A DNA stretch of 64,000 bases, taken from 62-47 sp051954235. GTDB taxonomy: Bacteria; Pseudomonadota; Alphaproteobacteria; Rhizobiales; Xanthobacteraceae. Under the pieces are notes generated by a model that saw only the letters and a program-made list of their open reading frames with translations, did no database searches and was not told where the DNA came from. Shown piece by piece: positions 8,767-17,853 of this stretch; position 1 is the stretch's first letter; every line of letters starts with the position of its first letter. Both the position numbers and the translations under genes were made by a program. The stretch covers positions 183,549 through 247,548 of the forward strand of contig JBQCHY010000056.1 of NCBI GenBank assembly GCA_051954235.1. Direction: 5' to 3'.

Positions 8767-10227
8767 CTACCATTGGTATCGAACGCCGGCTTTGCCACCA
8801 GCGCCGAACAGCCCTTCGCCTCCGCGAACTTCACCCAAGACGAACGAGGAGAAGCCGTTGCCAAAATCGAAGTTGAAAGCAAGGATTCCCTGTCCGCGAA
8901 TTTTGCCTTCCTGGGCGAGCAACAGCGAGTTGGTGGTCCCGAAGGCCGCATTCTGAAGAACGCCGCCGCTCACGGATACATCCTCATAAGCAAGCCCGGT
9001 CACGGTGGTGGTGACACGCACCCGATCCCACATCGATTCGATACCGAACCGCGCTCCACCCTGCACGCGCAGCAGGCTACCATTCGACAGCCCGAGCAGC
9101 GCGGCGTTGGAGCCGTACTCCGTCCAAGTGTAGTTGTAGCCGACCGTCGGCTCGATCCAATATTGGTCGGACAGGTGGAAGCGGTAGTTGATGTTGCCGA
9201 ACGTGCTGTAGTTGGTCAGCGATGTGGATCCCGAGCCGGCGAACGTCGCCATAGTCGGCGGCGGCACCGGCGCGTTGGCAGTAAACGCAAGATTATCGAC
9301 GAAGTTCTCATGCAGGCTCAGGAAGTCGACCTTGAAGGTGTTGTCGATCGAGAACCCGCCGTTGAAATAGGTCACGAAGGCGCCGACTGTCGGCCCCGAA
9401 AGGCGCGCGTTCAGAACGCTGGAACCATTTCCGACGTTGGCCGGAATGGCGGAGGTCGACGTCGTCGTCAGCCTGAAATCCGTTTCAGCGTAACCGACGA
9501 GGACGCCCGCGATCAGACCATCGCCTGCCGATAGCAGATTGCGCGACGTGAAATCCACGCCGCCCAGGAAGCCGACGGTGCTGGCCCTGCTTTCGGCCGA
9601 CAGCGACAACGGAATCGGAATGCCCCCCGCCACTGCATTGGTACAGCAATTGATGCTGGAAGCGCCGGTACCGGTACGACGTTCATAATCACCGAACACG
9701 CGCGCCCATGACGCGATGCGAACACCTTGGTCGATGACCGGCACAGGAGGCGCCTTGTAGACGGGAGCGCGAACCGGCGCGGCATGGCGCTCGACCCGAA
9801 CCGCACGCCGGGTCCGTTGCGATCTGCGCTGTGCGGGTTCGGCTGAAGTCGGCTGCGCCGGTGCAGCAGCCGGAGCGGCTTGCACAGGGGCGGGACGCCG
9901 GCAAACGCCACCAACTCGCTCGCTCCCATCCGGGCACCGGTCAGCTTCGGCTTGCCGGCGGTCGGAGATCGCGCTGGTGGCCGTGCGCGTGGTTTCCTGG
10001 GTCGTCGATTGGGAAAGATCGCTAAGGGCCTGGCTGGCAAGAGCGGCGTTTGAGAAGGCGCCCGTCGTCCCGTTGGTACAAGTTCCGTTTTGTAGCGCGA
10101 TGCCCGGCTGCCCCGGAATGGCCGAGGGGCAAAAAATCTGCGCTTGTGCGGAACCGACGGAAGCTATCGACGCAAAAACAGTAACAAGGCCTGCGAATAT
10201 CGAAACGGAAAACGGCGTTCGCTTCAT
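8767..10227 (-). CDS. Outer-membrane beta-barrel (autotransporter-like) protein
   Basis: A 486-aa protein with a clear signal peptide (cleavage after SAQAQ, about residue 30). A linker with a CPDGSERVGGVCRRP Cys pair and an Ala/Pro/Arg-rich stretch (to about 165) follows. The C-terminal ~300 residues alternate hydrophobic and polar positions, with Gly and aromatic residues typical of an autotransporter-type barrel (VGFLGGVDF, TVGAFVTYF, EPTVGYNYTW). The protein ends in GVRYQW, an aromatic terminal residue as used by the Bam machinery. No long passenger domain is present. A structural or adhesive surface role is likely. It is a conceivable substrate for the PKMT-like methyltransferase encoded at 11895-13430. 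Confidence 0.7.
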   Translation of the reverse strand: MKRTPFSVSIFAGLVTVFASIASVGSAQAQIFCPSAIPGQPGIALQNGTCTNGTTGAFSNAALASQALSDLSQSTTQETTRTATSAISDRRQAEADRCPDGSERVGGVCRRPAPVQAAPAAAPAQPTSAEPAQRRSQRTRRAVRVERHAAPVRAPVYKAPPVPVIDQGVRIASWARVFGDYERRTGTGASSINCCTNAVAGGIPIPLSLSAESRASTVGFLGGVDFTSRNLLSAGDGLIAGVLVGYAETDFRLTTTSTSAIPANVGNGSSVLNARLSGPTVGAFVTYFNGGFSIDNTFKVDFLSLHENFVDNLAFTANAPVPPPTMATFAGSGSTSLTNYSTFGNINYRFHLSDQYWIEPTVGYNYTWTEYGSNAALLGLSNGSLLRVQGGARFGIESMWDRVRVTTTVTGLAYEDVSVSGGVLQNAAFGTTNSLLLAQEGKIRGQGILAFNFDFGNGFSSFVLGEVRGGEGLFGAGGKAGVRYQW

Positions 10228-10485
10228 TGACGGCGCCCCACAGCACGATTCTCAAAATAATGCTTCATCAATAATTGATCTGGCGTGAGAACGATGTGAC
10301 ATATTTGCCGCATACTTTTGAATTAGTGAAAAAGAACAAATAATGAACGTAGAAAAATCAATCAGTTAGACACGATCACTGTATTTCCGCTCGGCGTTTG
10401 CTGAATGAGGACGGCGATTGATGCATCTGCACTCGGCCCCGTCGCACCGAACCGCCTCGGGCGGCGTTCGATTCCGAGCCGACCA

Positions 10486-10996
10486 TGCCGCAGGTAGCAA
10501 CGCTTGCGGAAGCGCATCTCGCGTTCAGATCATTTAGACCCACGCGCCGCGAAATTCGGCCCCGTCTCCCTCCGCCACGTTGATGGAGGTCAAGGTGGAC
10601 CTGGATACGGTTACGATATGATCGACTACGGCAAGGGCCATTCAGCGCGGTTCGCAGATGGGCCGACGTCGATCGGCTTTTCGGCAGCGCGTCTGCTGAC
10701 TCATCGGCGCCAGCCTGGCTCGCGGGCTGGTGGACGCTGACCTGACAGGGAACGAAGTACTGGTACTTTTTCAGCGAGGGCGGTTTTGTCCAGTATCAAA
10801 AGGTGCCGCCTGCCAACCCCAACACCGTGGCATCGCAATTTCAGAAACACGATGCCGGAACCTTTACAAGGAATGGCGAGGACACCTGCACGATCAAGTG
10901 GAGGATCACCGGTTCGGTCGAGAAATGGACCCAGCCCCGAATATCATGACCGGCATCTACAACAACGGCGAGGCACTCTCCGCGCGAAAGCTGTGA
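10486..10996 (+). pseudogene. Frameshifted remnant of a small conserved protein
   Basis: Coding-like sequence is spread over three frames. A start (ATG10486) gives MPQVATLAEAHLAF. Then comes MEVKVDLDTVTI (10583-10618), then YDRLRQGPFSAVRRWADVDR onwards in a second frame from 10617, reaching AGWWTLT. This is broken by TGA at 10743-10745, continues as QGTKYWYFFSEGG through CTIKWRITGSVEKW, and shifts again near 10945 to GIYNNGEALSARKL, with a stop at 10996. Joined, it reads like a 150-170-aa protein with a C-terminal WW...YYF...V-x-W-x-x-T-G-S-V-E domain that I associate with short hypotheticals of Bradyrhizobium relatives. At least two frameshifts and one stop mean it is not functional unless recoded or mis-sequenced. 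Confidence 0.55.
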
Positions 10997-11151
10997 CGCC
11001 ATTGGAAGCACCGCTTCCAACATGTATGATGGATCACACTAACAATTATGACCATGGCATCCAACATAGGCGATTGAAGTCAGAACGGTCGGTACTAAGG
11101 ATTGACGACGCGTTCCCTTATAGTGGTATCGGGAGTCGGTAGAGGTGGGCC

Positions 11152-11838
11152 ATGGATTGGCCTCTAGCGGGAATTGCAATCGGGATAGCTGCGGTGACGG
11201 GCGCCACCGCTTACGGCGTGGTCAGCTATATCGAATCCGATCCGCCACAGCTTAAGGTCACCACGAAATCACCTGAACCAGCACTCACGCCAAGAGCGGC
11301 TCTCCGGCTTTCGCTTTCGCCGGACGAACAATTCAACGACACGACACCGCTTATCAGCCTTTCGAGACCGCAAGATTCAGTCGAATTCGACAAACCGACG
11401 AACGCCGCGCCGTCGCCGTCCGACCGACCTCCCGTCAAGGATAAGCACCTGCTCCCGGCCAGGGCCATCCCACCAGCCGCTAAGCCGCCGCCTCCGCCTT
11501 CCGGCAACGTCGCGATGGTCACCCCACACCACACGCAGCAAACCGTGCAGTGGCGCGCCGTCCCGACCGCCAACGCGAGTTATTTCAATCTTGGCGGACA
11601 CATCAATGGCGCCGGAATCGTCGACAGCGTGGCCAGCGAGCAGCTTCGAGAAGCCTTCAAGGTGCATCGAAATTTCAACAAGCTCCCACCCGATATCAGG
11701 ACCCATATCCTGACCCAGAATATCAGTCTCCCGAAGATTGCTCCGTACCGGGGCTTACTTGGGATCAATGACAAAACGATCGAGCGGGAACAGGCGGTTC
11801 GCTTCGAACGCGTCGGCGACCCGCGCGGCCCCGGATGA
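11152..11838 (+). CDS. Membrane-anchored Pro-rich hypothetical protein
   Basis: A 228-aa protein that I do not recognise. Residues 3-26 (WPLAGIAIGIAAVTGATAYG) form one transmembrane or uncleaved signal-anchor helix. They are followed by a low-complexity Pro/Ser-rich linker containing PPAAKPPPPP, then a conserved-looking C-terminal part (about 145-215) with YFNLGGHINGAGIVDSVAS and HILTQNISLP. GAGGTGG before the ATG supports the start. It sits between the decayed gene and the end of the tssA-side operon and converges on the methyltransferase gene. A periplasmic role near the T6SS is possible but unsupported. Confidence 0.55.
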   Translation: MDWPLAGIAIGIAAVTGATAYGVVSYIESDPPQLKVTTKSPEPALTPRAALRLSLSPDEQFNDTTPLISLSRPQDSVEFDKPTNAAPSPSDRPPVKDKHLLPARAIPPAAKPPPPPSGNVAMVTPHHTQQTVQWRAVPTANASYFNLGGHINGAGIVDSVASEQLREAFKVHRNFNKLPPDIRTHILTQNISLPKIAPYRGLLGINDKTIEREQAVRFERVGDPRGPG

Positions 11839-11894
11839 CGCCTGCATCGAGCCGAACTGGAGATTGACGCTCCGGACGCGCTTGATCTACGAGG

Positions 11895-13430
11895 CTACCC
11901 GACCAATAACGCCGAGCTGGCCAACTTCAGCAACAGACTCTCCACGCTGGGAGCCTCGGCCGCCCCCTCGGGCATTGTGCTGTTGAGACGGTTTACTTCT
12001 GCCTGAAGTTCGCTAAGCGTGCGCGTGCCATCGACCTTCATCAGGAATTGCTGGGACATTGCATTGTCGATCGCGACAGCGGAATGCCGCAAGTTCGTCA
12101 CCATTTCTCCGGCGCCCGATTGAAGCCTTGCAACAGGGCTCACCTCGGGCCTGTCGCTGATGGTTGTCACAATGTCCGGCCGATGAAAGCGGAAGATGAT
12201 ATCCCCTCGCCGCACCACGACAGCCAGCAACGCGCAAAGGTCTGCCATGGCAGAAGGGCTTCGCTCCAGTTGCGCCTCGGGTTCGCGCCGGTCGAAAACC
12301 CTGTCCGCCAACTCGTCAAACGACAGGGAATGCGGCCATGCCTCACCCAGACTGCGGAAGACCGCCTTCTCCAAAGGAGAAGATGCTTCAACTTCGGCAT
12401 TGTCATTGGCTTGAGATCCGGCCTCCGACTTCGGATTGTCCGCTTTCGCCTTCAAGGGCGCCGACATAAAAAAACGCTTTACGAAATCATCCGTCACCTG
12501 CCGCGTCAGCTTGACGTTCTCGTGACACAGCAATGTCCGGCGAAATCCCGCGCCATCGATGAAATCCTGATATTGATCCCGAACCAAAAGCATTTCAGGC
12601 GGAAACGACTGAAGCGTGGATCGCGCCTCGTCCGAATAATTCGTCATATCCTGCCGGACGAAGTCGACATCCCCCAGATACTGTAACCCGTGCTCGTTCG
12701 CCTCTTCCACGAAACGATACAGCAGAAATGCCTCGGCCGAGGCGTTAAGATCGTCGTGAAACAGAACTTCGTTGTATATCTTGTCGATTCTCTCAAGCTG
12801 ATAACGCATCACCTTGCCATGCGCGGTATCGTCGGGCGTCGCCTCGGTGATGAATTTGACGATCGCGCGCGCCTGATCGATTTTTTCCTTGGGACTGGTG
12901 AGGCGGCGCGTATGAAACAGCATCATGTCCCGCACCATGTCGCGCATGCGTGAGTAAGGATGCGCGTTGTAGCTGACGTAGCTCACGCCATGCGGATTCA
13001 GGAGCTGCCTCGTTATCGTAAAAATCTTCTGCCTGACAGGCTCAGGCACCCACGAATAAACGCCATGCGCGATGATGTAGTCGAAGCGGCCGAACTGATC
13101 CCCGACATCGAGAATATCGAGATGAAGCAGCGAAATGTTCTTCAGCCCGAGCGCTGCGGTCCGCGCTTGCCCGACAGCGATGGCTTCCGCGCTGAGATCG
13201 ATCCCGACGAATTCGCTATCCGGATTCTGATAAGCCATCGGAATGATGTTGCCGCCAACGCCGCACCCCAATTCGAGCACATGGCAGTTCGGAATCGGCG
13301 CCGGCCTCATCCCATAAAGCGCCGCGATGGTCGCAAGACGATTGGGATGCGTATACTCGAACGACCGCGCGGGATAGCGGATTTCATCGTAGAGGGTGGG
13401 GCCGGATGAATTGGTCATGACGGGCAACAT
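11895..13430 (-). CDS. SAM methyltransferase with regulatory domain (PKMT-like)
   Basis: A 511-aa class I methyltransferase. Motif I is VLELGCGVGGNI at about residues 48-59, with the acidic FVGIDLS strand after it and FDYIIAHGVYSWV as motif IV. The middle region fits the 'methyltransferase regulatory domain'. The C-terminus (about 360-510) has a winged-helix-like part and an MKVDGTRTLSELQAEV segment. This three-part plan is that of the rickettsial PKMT protein-lysine methyltransferases, which modify outer-membrane proteins. It follows tssH and one unknown gene on the same strand with short gaps, so it may be co-transcribed with the T6SS. Starts at 13430 or 13418 are both possible. The protein substrate is unknown. 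Confidence 0.75.
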   Translation of the reverse strand: MLPVMTNSSGPTLYDEIRYPARSFEYTHPNRLATIAALYGMRPAPIPNCHVLELGCGVGGNIIPMAYQNPDSEFVGIDLSAEAIAVGQARTAALGLKNISLLHLDILDVGDQFGRFDYIIAHGVYSWVPEPVRQKIFTITRQLLNPHGVSYVSYNAHPYSRMRDMVRDMMLFHTRRLTSPKEKIDQARAIVKFITEATPDDTAHGKVMRYQLERIDKIYNEVLFHDDLNASAEAFLLYRFVEEANEHGLQYLGDVDFVRQDMTNYSDEARSTLQSFPPEMLLVRDQYQDFIDGAGFRRTLLCHENVKLTRQVTDDFVKRFFMSAPLKAKADNPKSEAGSQANDNAEVEASSPLEKAVFRSLGEAWPHSLSFDELADRVFDRREPEAQLERSPSAMADLCALLAVVVRRGDIIFRFHRPDIVTTISDRPEVSPVARLQSGAGEMVTNLRHSAVAIDNAMSQQFLMKVDGTRTLSELQAEVNRLNSTMPEGAAEAPSVESLLLKLASSALLVG

Positions 13431-13484
13431 GCTCCGTTAAAGATCGATAGCGTATCGGATCATCCACGCAGCCACTCGGAAGGC

Positions 13485-13976
13485 TTAAGAGTAGTCTCCG
13501 GAATAGACCTCCCCCGGATCAATGCGGCCCCAGACGCGAAAAGCCATTGGCCGGATCAACTCCAATTGCGGGACTCCGCTGCCGGGCGGGTAAGGCATGG
13601 TTCCGGTCGGGCCATCAATCGGAACGACCTTGGCAAGACGATCCGGCCCAGAGAGACGGAAGGTTTGCAAAATGATCCGGCGCTTCATCCTGACCACGTC
13701 GAACCTACCAGATATCAATTCCTGCTCGGCGGTTGGTCCCCTTCGGAGATGCCCTTGAGCGACCCCTCCCGACATCTGACTATAGCCCCGGAACTCAAAA
13801 TCATCCGGGGTCGGCATCATCTCCAAAAACAGGAGCCACCAGCCCTGCGAAAGTCGCCCCGACGCGTAACCGAGCCGCCGCTCAAGTTCGGACGACGGTT
13901 GCTGACGCAAAAAGAGAGCCTTGGTGACGTAACCCTTCAATAGAATTTGTTGCTCGGGAGAAAAATCCGGATACAT
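13485..13976 (-). CDS. Hypothetical protein downstream of tssH
   Basis: A 163-aa protein that I do not recognise, beginning MYPDFSPEQQILLKGYVTKA from ATG13976, with GAGG eight bases upstream. The frame stays open to 14045 without a better start. It has no signal peptide or transmembrane segment. Notable parts are LSQGWWLLFLEMMPTPDDFE, FDVVRMKRRIILQTF and a C-terminal RPMAFRVWGRIDPGEVYSGDY. It lies 156 bases after tssH and 54 bases before the methyltransferase gene on the same strand, which suggests a T6SS accessory, effector or immunity gene. None of these can be distinguished. Confidence 0.55.
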   Translation of the reverse strand: MYPDFSPEQQILLKGYVTKALFLRQQPSSELERRLGYASGRLSQGWWLLFLEMMPTPDDFEFRGYSQMSGGVAQGHLRRGPTAEQELISGRFDVVRMKRRIILQTFRLSGPDRLAKVVPIDGPTGTMPYPPGSGVPQLELIRPMAFRVWGRIDPGEVYSGDYS

Positions 13977-14132
13977 CGAAGTGGCCTCACAGAAATACCA
14001 GCGGTCGCAACTCGTTCGGAAAGAACCGGAAGTTACCTCAAACAAGACGCGACAAATGGTGACGCGCAGGGACGGTGAGTTACGTCGGTCCGAGTTGGAG
14101 AATATGAGTGCTCTAAGTACTTCCTTGCTTGG

Positions 14133-16772
14133 CTATGAAGCCGAATACGTAAAATTCCCTTCGGCAATTCCCACCCGTACCTCCTTCAATTCCTCCTTCG
14201 CCAACGACTTGTTGAGGAATTGACGCGACAGCGCCGGCAGCAGGGTGTTGGTGATGATGTTGTCGATCATGCGGCCGCCCGAATCCGGATCGTTGCAGAG
14301 CGATACGATGTGATCGACGACGGCGTCGTTGTAGATGAATTCGGCGCTGTGATTGTCCCGAATGCGGCGACCGATCCTGTCGAGCTGGAGACGAACGATT
14401 CCACCCAGCATCGAACCCGACAACGGAAAATACGGAATCGATACGATCCGACCCAACAGCGCCGGCGGAAAGACTTTCACCAGTTCCGGCCGCAACATCT
14501 GCGCAAGCTCTTCCGGATCGTCGCGATACTTCGGATCGCGCGACAGTCCCATGATCAGGTCGGTGCCGACATTGGTCGTGAGAATGATCAGCGTGTTCTT
14601 GAAATCGATACGGCGCCCGGTGCCATCCTCCATCACGCCCTTATCGAACACCTGAAAGAAAATCTCATGCACGTCCGGATGCGCCTTCTCGACCTCGTCG
14701 AGAAGGATCACGCTGTACGGCTTGCGGCGCACCGCCTCCGTCAGCCGGCCGCCCTCGCCGTAGCCGACATAGCCGGGAGGTGCGCCCTTCAAGGTCGAAA
14801 CCGTGTGCGCTTCCTGAAACTCCGACATGTTGATGGTGATCATGTTCTGCTCGCCGCCATATAGCGTTTCCGCGAGCGCCAGCGCCGTCTCGGTCTTGCC
14901 GACGCCGGAGGGACCGGCGAGCATGAAGACACCGATCGGCTTTTGCGGATTGTCGAGCTTGGCGCGATTGGTCTCGATGCGCTTGGCGATCATCGACAGA
15001 CCGTGCGACTGACCGACAACGCGCCGGTTGAGGATTTCCGGCAGCTTGAGCACCGTCTCGATCTCGTCGCGCACCATCCGGCCGACGGGAATGCCGGTCC
15101 AGTCCGACACGACCGACGCCACCGACTGTTCGTCGACGTGGGCATAGATCATGCGCTGTTCCGGATCGATATTTTCCAGCGATTCAAACTTACCGCGCAA
15201 CTCGCCGCGCTTGCTTTCGACGTCCTCGCCCTCGGCGGGCTTGGCGATGCTTTCGCGCAAGACGCGAATTTCCTCGACGATCCCCTGCTCGCTCGCCCAG
15301 GCCTTTTCGAGACCGTCGAGCTTCTCCTTCAGCGAAGCGATTTCGGCATCGATGGCAGCGATGCGCTCGGCGTTGTCGACGCCGAGATCACTGTCGGACG
15401 CCAGTGCGGCGCGCTCGGTCTCGCGCGCTGCGATCGCGACGCGGGTATCTTCCAGCGCCGCCGGGGTCGAGCTTTGACTGATGGCCACGCGCGCCGCCGC
15501 CGTGTCGAGCAGGCTCACCGCCTTGTCCGGCAATTGCCGCGCGGGGATATAGCGATGCGACAGTTGCACGGCCGCGACGATCGCATCATCCGAAATCCTG
15601 ACCTTGTGATGCTTCTCCATCGGCCCCAGCAATCCGCGCATCATGATGCAACACGTCTCGACGTCAGGCTCGTCGATGTGGATCGGCTGGAAGCGCCGCG
15701 TCAACGCGGGATCTTTCTCGATATATTGCCGATATTCGGCCCAGGTGGTCGCCGCGATGGTGCGCAACGTGCCACGCGCGAGCGCCGGCTTCAGAAGGTT
15801 GGCGGCGTCGCCGGTTCCGGCCGATCCTCCGGCGCCGATCAACGTGTGCGCCTCATCGATAAACAGAATGATCGGGGTCGGCGAATTCTGTACCTCGTCG
15901 ATCACGGAACGCAATCGTTGCTCGAACTCGCCCTTCATTGAAGCACCGGCCTGCATCAAGCCGATGTCGAGCGCGCAAAGCCGAACGCCTTTCAACGGAG
16001 GCGGCACATCGTCCGCCGCGATCCGTTGCGCAAAACCTTCGACGACGGCCGTCTTGCCGACGCCGGCCTCGCCGGTCAGGATCGGATTGTTCTGCCGCCG
16101 CCGCATCAGGACATCGATCAACTGGCGGATTTCATTATCGCGGCCGAGAATGGGATCCATCTCGCCGGACTTCGCTTTCGCGGTCAGATCCTGCGAGAAG
16201 CGATCAAGCGGCGTGGTCCCTTTGGGGCCTTGAGCCTGATCCGAGCCGGCATCGGCTCCGCGAAGACCGGCGCCGTCCATGGGACGCAGGCTTTCTTCTT
16301 CCGATCCGGCCCAGGTATTGCGGTGCTCGGTCGTCAAGGCTTCGACATTGATCTTGTCGAACTCCTTCGACAGATTCATGAAGGCGCGGCGCAGGTCGGT
16401 GGATTTGAGCGCGGCGACGAGCACATGACCGGTCCTGATCTGTGTCTCGCCGAAGAACAGCGTTGCGTAATGCCAGCCGCGATCGAGCACATCGACGACA
16501 TTGTTGGCGACACCCGGCATGTCGGTTTCGTTCTTGCGAAAGCCGGAGATCACGCCGGCCAGATCCGACAATAGCCGGGCGCGATCGATCTTGTAGTGAT
16601 CGACGGTTAAGCTCAAATCCGTTCGCTCTTGCTGAAGAATGTGAAACAGCCAATGCGCCAGTTCGACATTGCGGTTTCCGGCGCTCTTGGCATGGCGTAG
16701 AGCCTGAATGAAAGCGTCGTATCCCGCCCGATTCAACTTTCCGGTTACGGCTTCGAGGCTGATGTCGGTCAC
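14133..16772 (-). CDS. tssH: T6SS AAA+ ATPase TssH (ClpV)
   Basis: An 879-aa ClpB-like AAA+ protein that disassembles contracted TssB/TssC sheaths for reuse. It has an N-terminal Clp repeat domain (about 1-150), a first Walker A GEAGVGKTAVVEG with Walker B ILFIDEAHTLIGAG, a coiled-coil middle domain, and a second Walker A GPSGVGKTETALALAE with VILLDEVEKAHPDV. The length is that of ClpV. GTG16772 is preferred over the open frame to 16799 because a strong AGGAGG lies five bases upstream, giving MTDISLEAVTGKLN. It is the last recognised core gene of the tssA-side operon. Confidence 0.95.
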   Translation of the reverse strand: MTDISLEAVTGKLNRAGYDAFIQALRHAKSAGNRNVELAHWLFHILQQERTDLSLTVDHYKIDRARLLSDLAGVISGFRKNETDMPGVANNVVDVLDRGWHYATLFFGETQIRTGHVLVAALKSTDLRRAFMNLSKEFDKINVEALTTEHRNTWAGSEEESLRPMDGAGLRGADAGSDQAQGPKGTTPLDRFSQDLTAKAKSGEMDPILGRDNEIRQLIDVLMRRRQNNPILTGEAGVGKTAVVEGFAQRIAADDVPPPLKGVRLCALDIGLMQAGASMKGEFEQRLRSVIDEVQNSPTPIILFIDEAHTLIGAGGSAGTGDAANLLKPALARGTLRTIAATTWAEYRQYIEKDPALTRRFQPIHIDEPDVETCCIMMRGLLGPMEKHHKVRISDDAIVAAVQLSHRYIPARQLPDKAVSLLDTAAARVAISQSSTPAALEDTRVAIAARETERAALASDSDLGVDNAERIAAIDAEIASLKEKLDGLEKAWASEQGIVEEIRVLRESIAKPAEGEDVESKRGELRGKFESLENIDPEQRMIYAHVDEQSVASVVSDWTGIPVGRMVRDEIETVLKLPEILNRRVVGQSHGLSMIAKRIETNRAKLDNPQKPIGVFMLAGPSGVGKTETALALAETLYGGEQNMITINMSEFQEAHTVSTLKGAPPGYVGYGEGGRLTEAVRRKPYSVILLDEVEKAHPDVHEIFFQVFDKGVMEDGTGRRIDFKNTLIILTTNVGTDLIMGLSRDPKYRDDPEELAQMLRPELVKVFPPALLGRIVSIPYFPLSGSMLGGIVRLQLDRIGRRIRDNHSAEFIYNDAVVDHIVSLCNDPDSGGRMIDNIITNTLLPALSRQFLNKSLAKEELKEVRVGIAEGNFTYSAS

Positions 16773-16842
16773 GGGAACCTCCTGAAATTCAAAATCCAAA
16801 GGTTACAACTAATATTCAGACGTCCCGGACACGTCGGCATTT

Positions 16843-17853
16843 TCAGGCATCCGGTCGGGGCCGCAATCTGTCGGCCGGGCTAAAGCGCGCATCGTAGCGA
16901 TAAGGCTCCTTGGAGGTCCAGTTCGGCGCCATCCATGTGGTCCAGCCAAGACGGCCGCTCTTGCCGAGTTTCACCGGCTCGATGGCGCCCGACGGAATCG
17001 CCAGTTCGACATCCCATTCAAGTTCATCGCCGAGATAGAAGAACACGGCGTCAGCCAGCCGTTTGGCCAGATTGTCCGATCCGGTCGGAAGAAACTCCTC
17101 GTGGTGAGCCAGATCGCGAACGTAGATCCGAACCCGTATCTTGTCTTCGACGCTGAATACACTTGAGCCGAGCAGCGCATTCTGTCCCAGCACGGCATGG
17201 CCCAGGCCGATCCGCGTCACGTCTGCGGGATCGAACGTCAACCAGCTTCCGACGAACTGATCGACGTCGACTTCGGTTTCGAAAAGGCCCTTGAGAAATC
17301 CCCGCAACCGGCTGGCCGATTTCGATTTGGGTGCCAGCAGTCCGGCATACGTCAGCTTGGCAAGATCCGGAATCGAATCCAGATCGCGCAGATGCGGTGA
17401 ACCAATTCCGATGAATGAGCCGATGAATGCCACGAAGCGATCGTCATCCGGCCGGTCATGCTGTCCGATCGGGCGCGCGTCCGACCACGCACGGAAGAAC
17501 AGTTGCATAAACCGATTATTGAACAGGTCGAGAAAGCGCGCGAAGGAGTCGTCGCGCATCAGGAGCCAACTCAAGCTCTCATCGGTCGTCGTCAACGGCA
17601 ACGCGCCTTGAGGGCCGCTAAGCCCGAGAAACCGGGCAAAAATTTTCAGCCGATCGCCCTGCGCTTGCACGCTGGTGAGATCGGACGCGGGAAACTCCAG
17701 AAAAGGATCCTGTCCGAGTTCGACGTATTCCTCGCGGCGTGTGGCGCTGTCTCCGATGCGCGGACGATCCGCATGCTCGCGCTCGATCCGCCGCAGCACA
17801 TCGTAAAAACTGAAACGCCAAGGCTCCGCCTTGAGATCGTCGGTCCAACTCAT
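16843..17853 (-). CDS. tssG: T6SS baseplate protein TssG
   Basis: A 336-aa TssG (VasB/ImpH) protein, part of the TssE-F-G-K wedge complex that forms the cytoplasmic baseplate. The N-terminal EPWRFSFYDVLRRIE, the LEFPASDL strand and the FLGLSGPQGALP motif are characteristic. Its start overlaps the tssF stop by four bases, so translation is coupled, and the tssH start follows about 70 bases later. Length is normal for the family. Confidence 0.95.
   Translation of the reverse strand: MSWTDDLKAEPWRFSFYDVLRRIEREHADRPRIGDSATRREEYVELGQDPFLEFPASDLTSVQAQGDRLKIFARFLGLSGPQGALPLTTTDESLSWLLMRDDSFARFLDLFNNRFMQLFFRAWSDARPIGQHDRPDDDRFVAFIGSFIGIGSPHLRDLDSIPDLAKLTYAGLLAPKSKSASRLRGFLKGLFETEVDVDQFVGSWLTFDPADVTRIGLGHAVLGQNALLGSSVFSVEDKIRVRIYVRDLAHHEEFLPTGSDNLAKRLADAVFFYLGDELEWDVELAIPSGAIEPVKLGKSGRLGWTTWMAPNWTSKEPYRYDARFSPADRLRPRPDA

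Noticed and set aside
10504..10740. Plus-strand open frame at 10504-10740 as a gene of its own
   Set aside because: The protein-like signal lies in the other frames; this frame is a shadow of the decayed gene 10486-10996.
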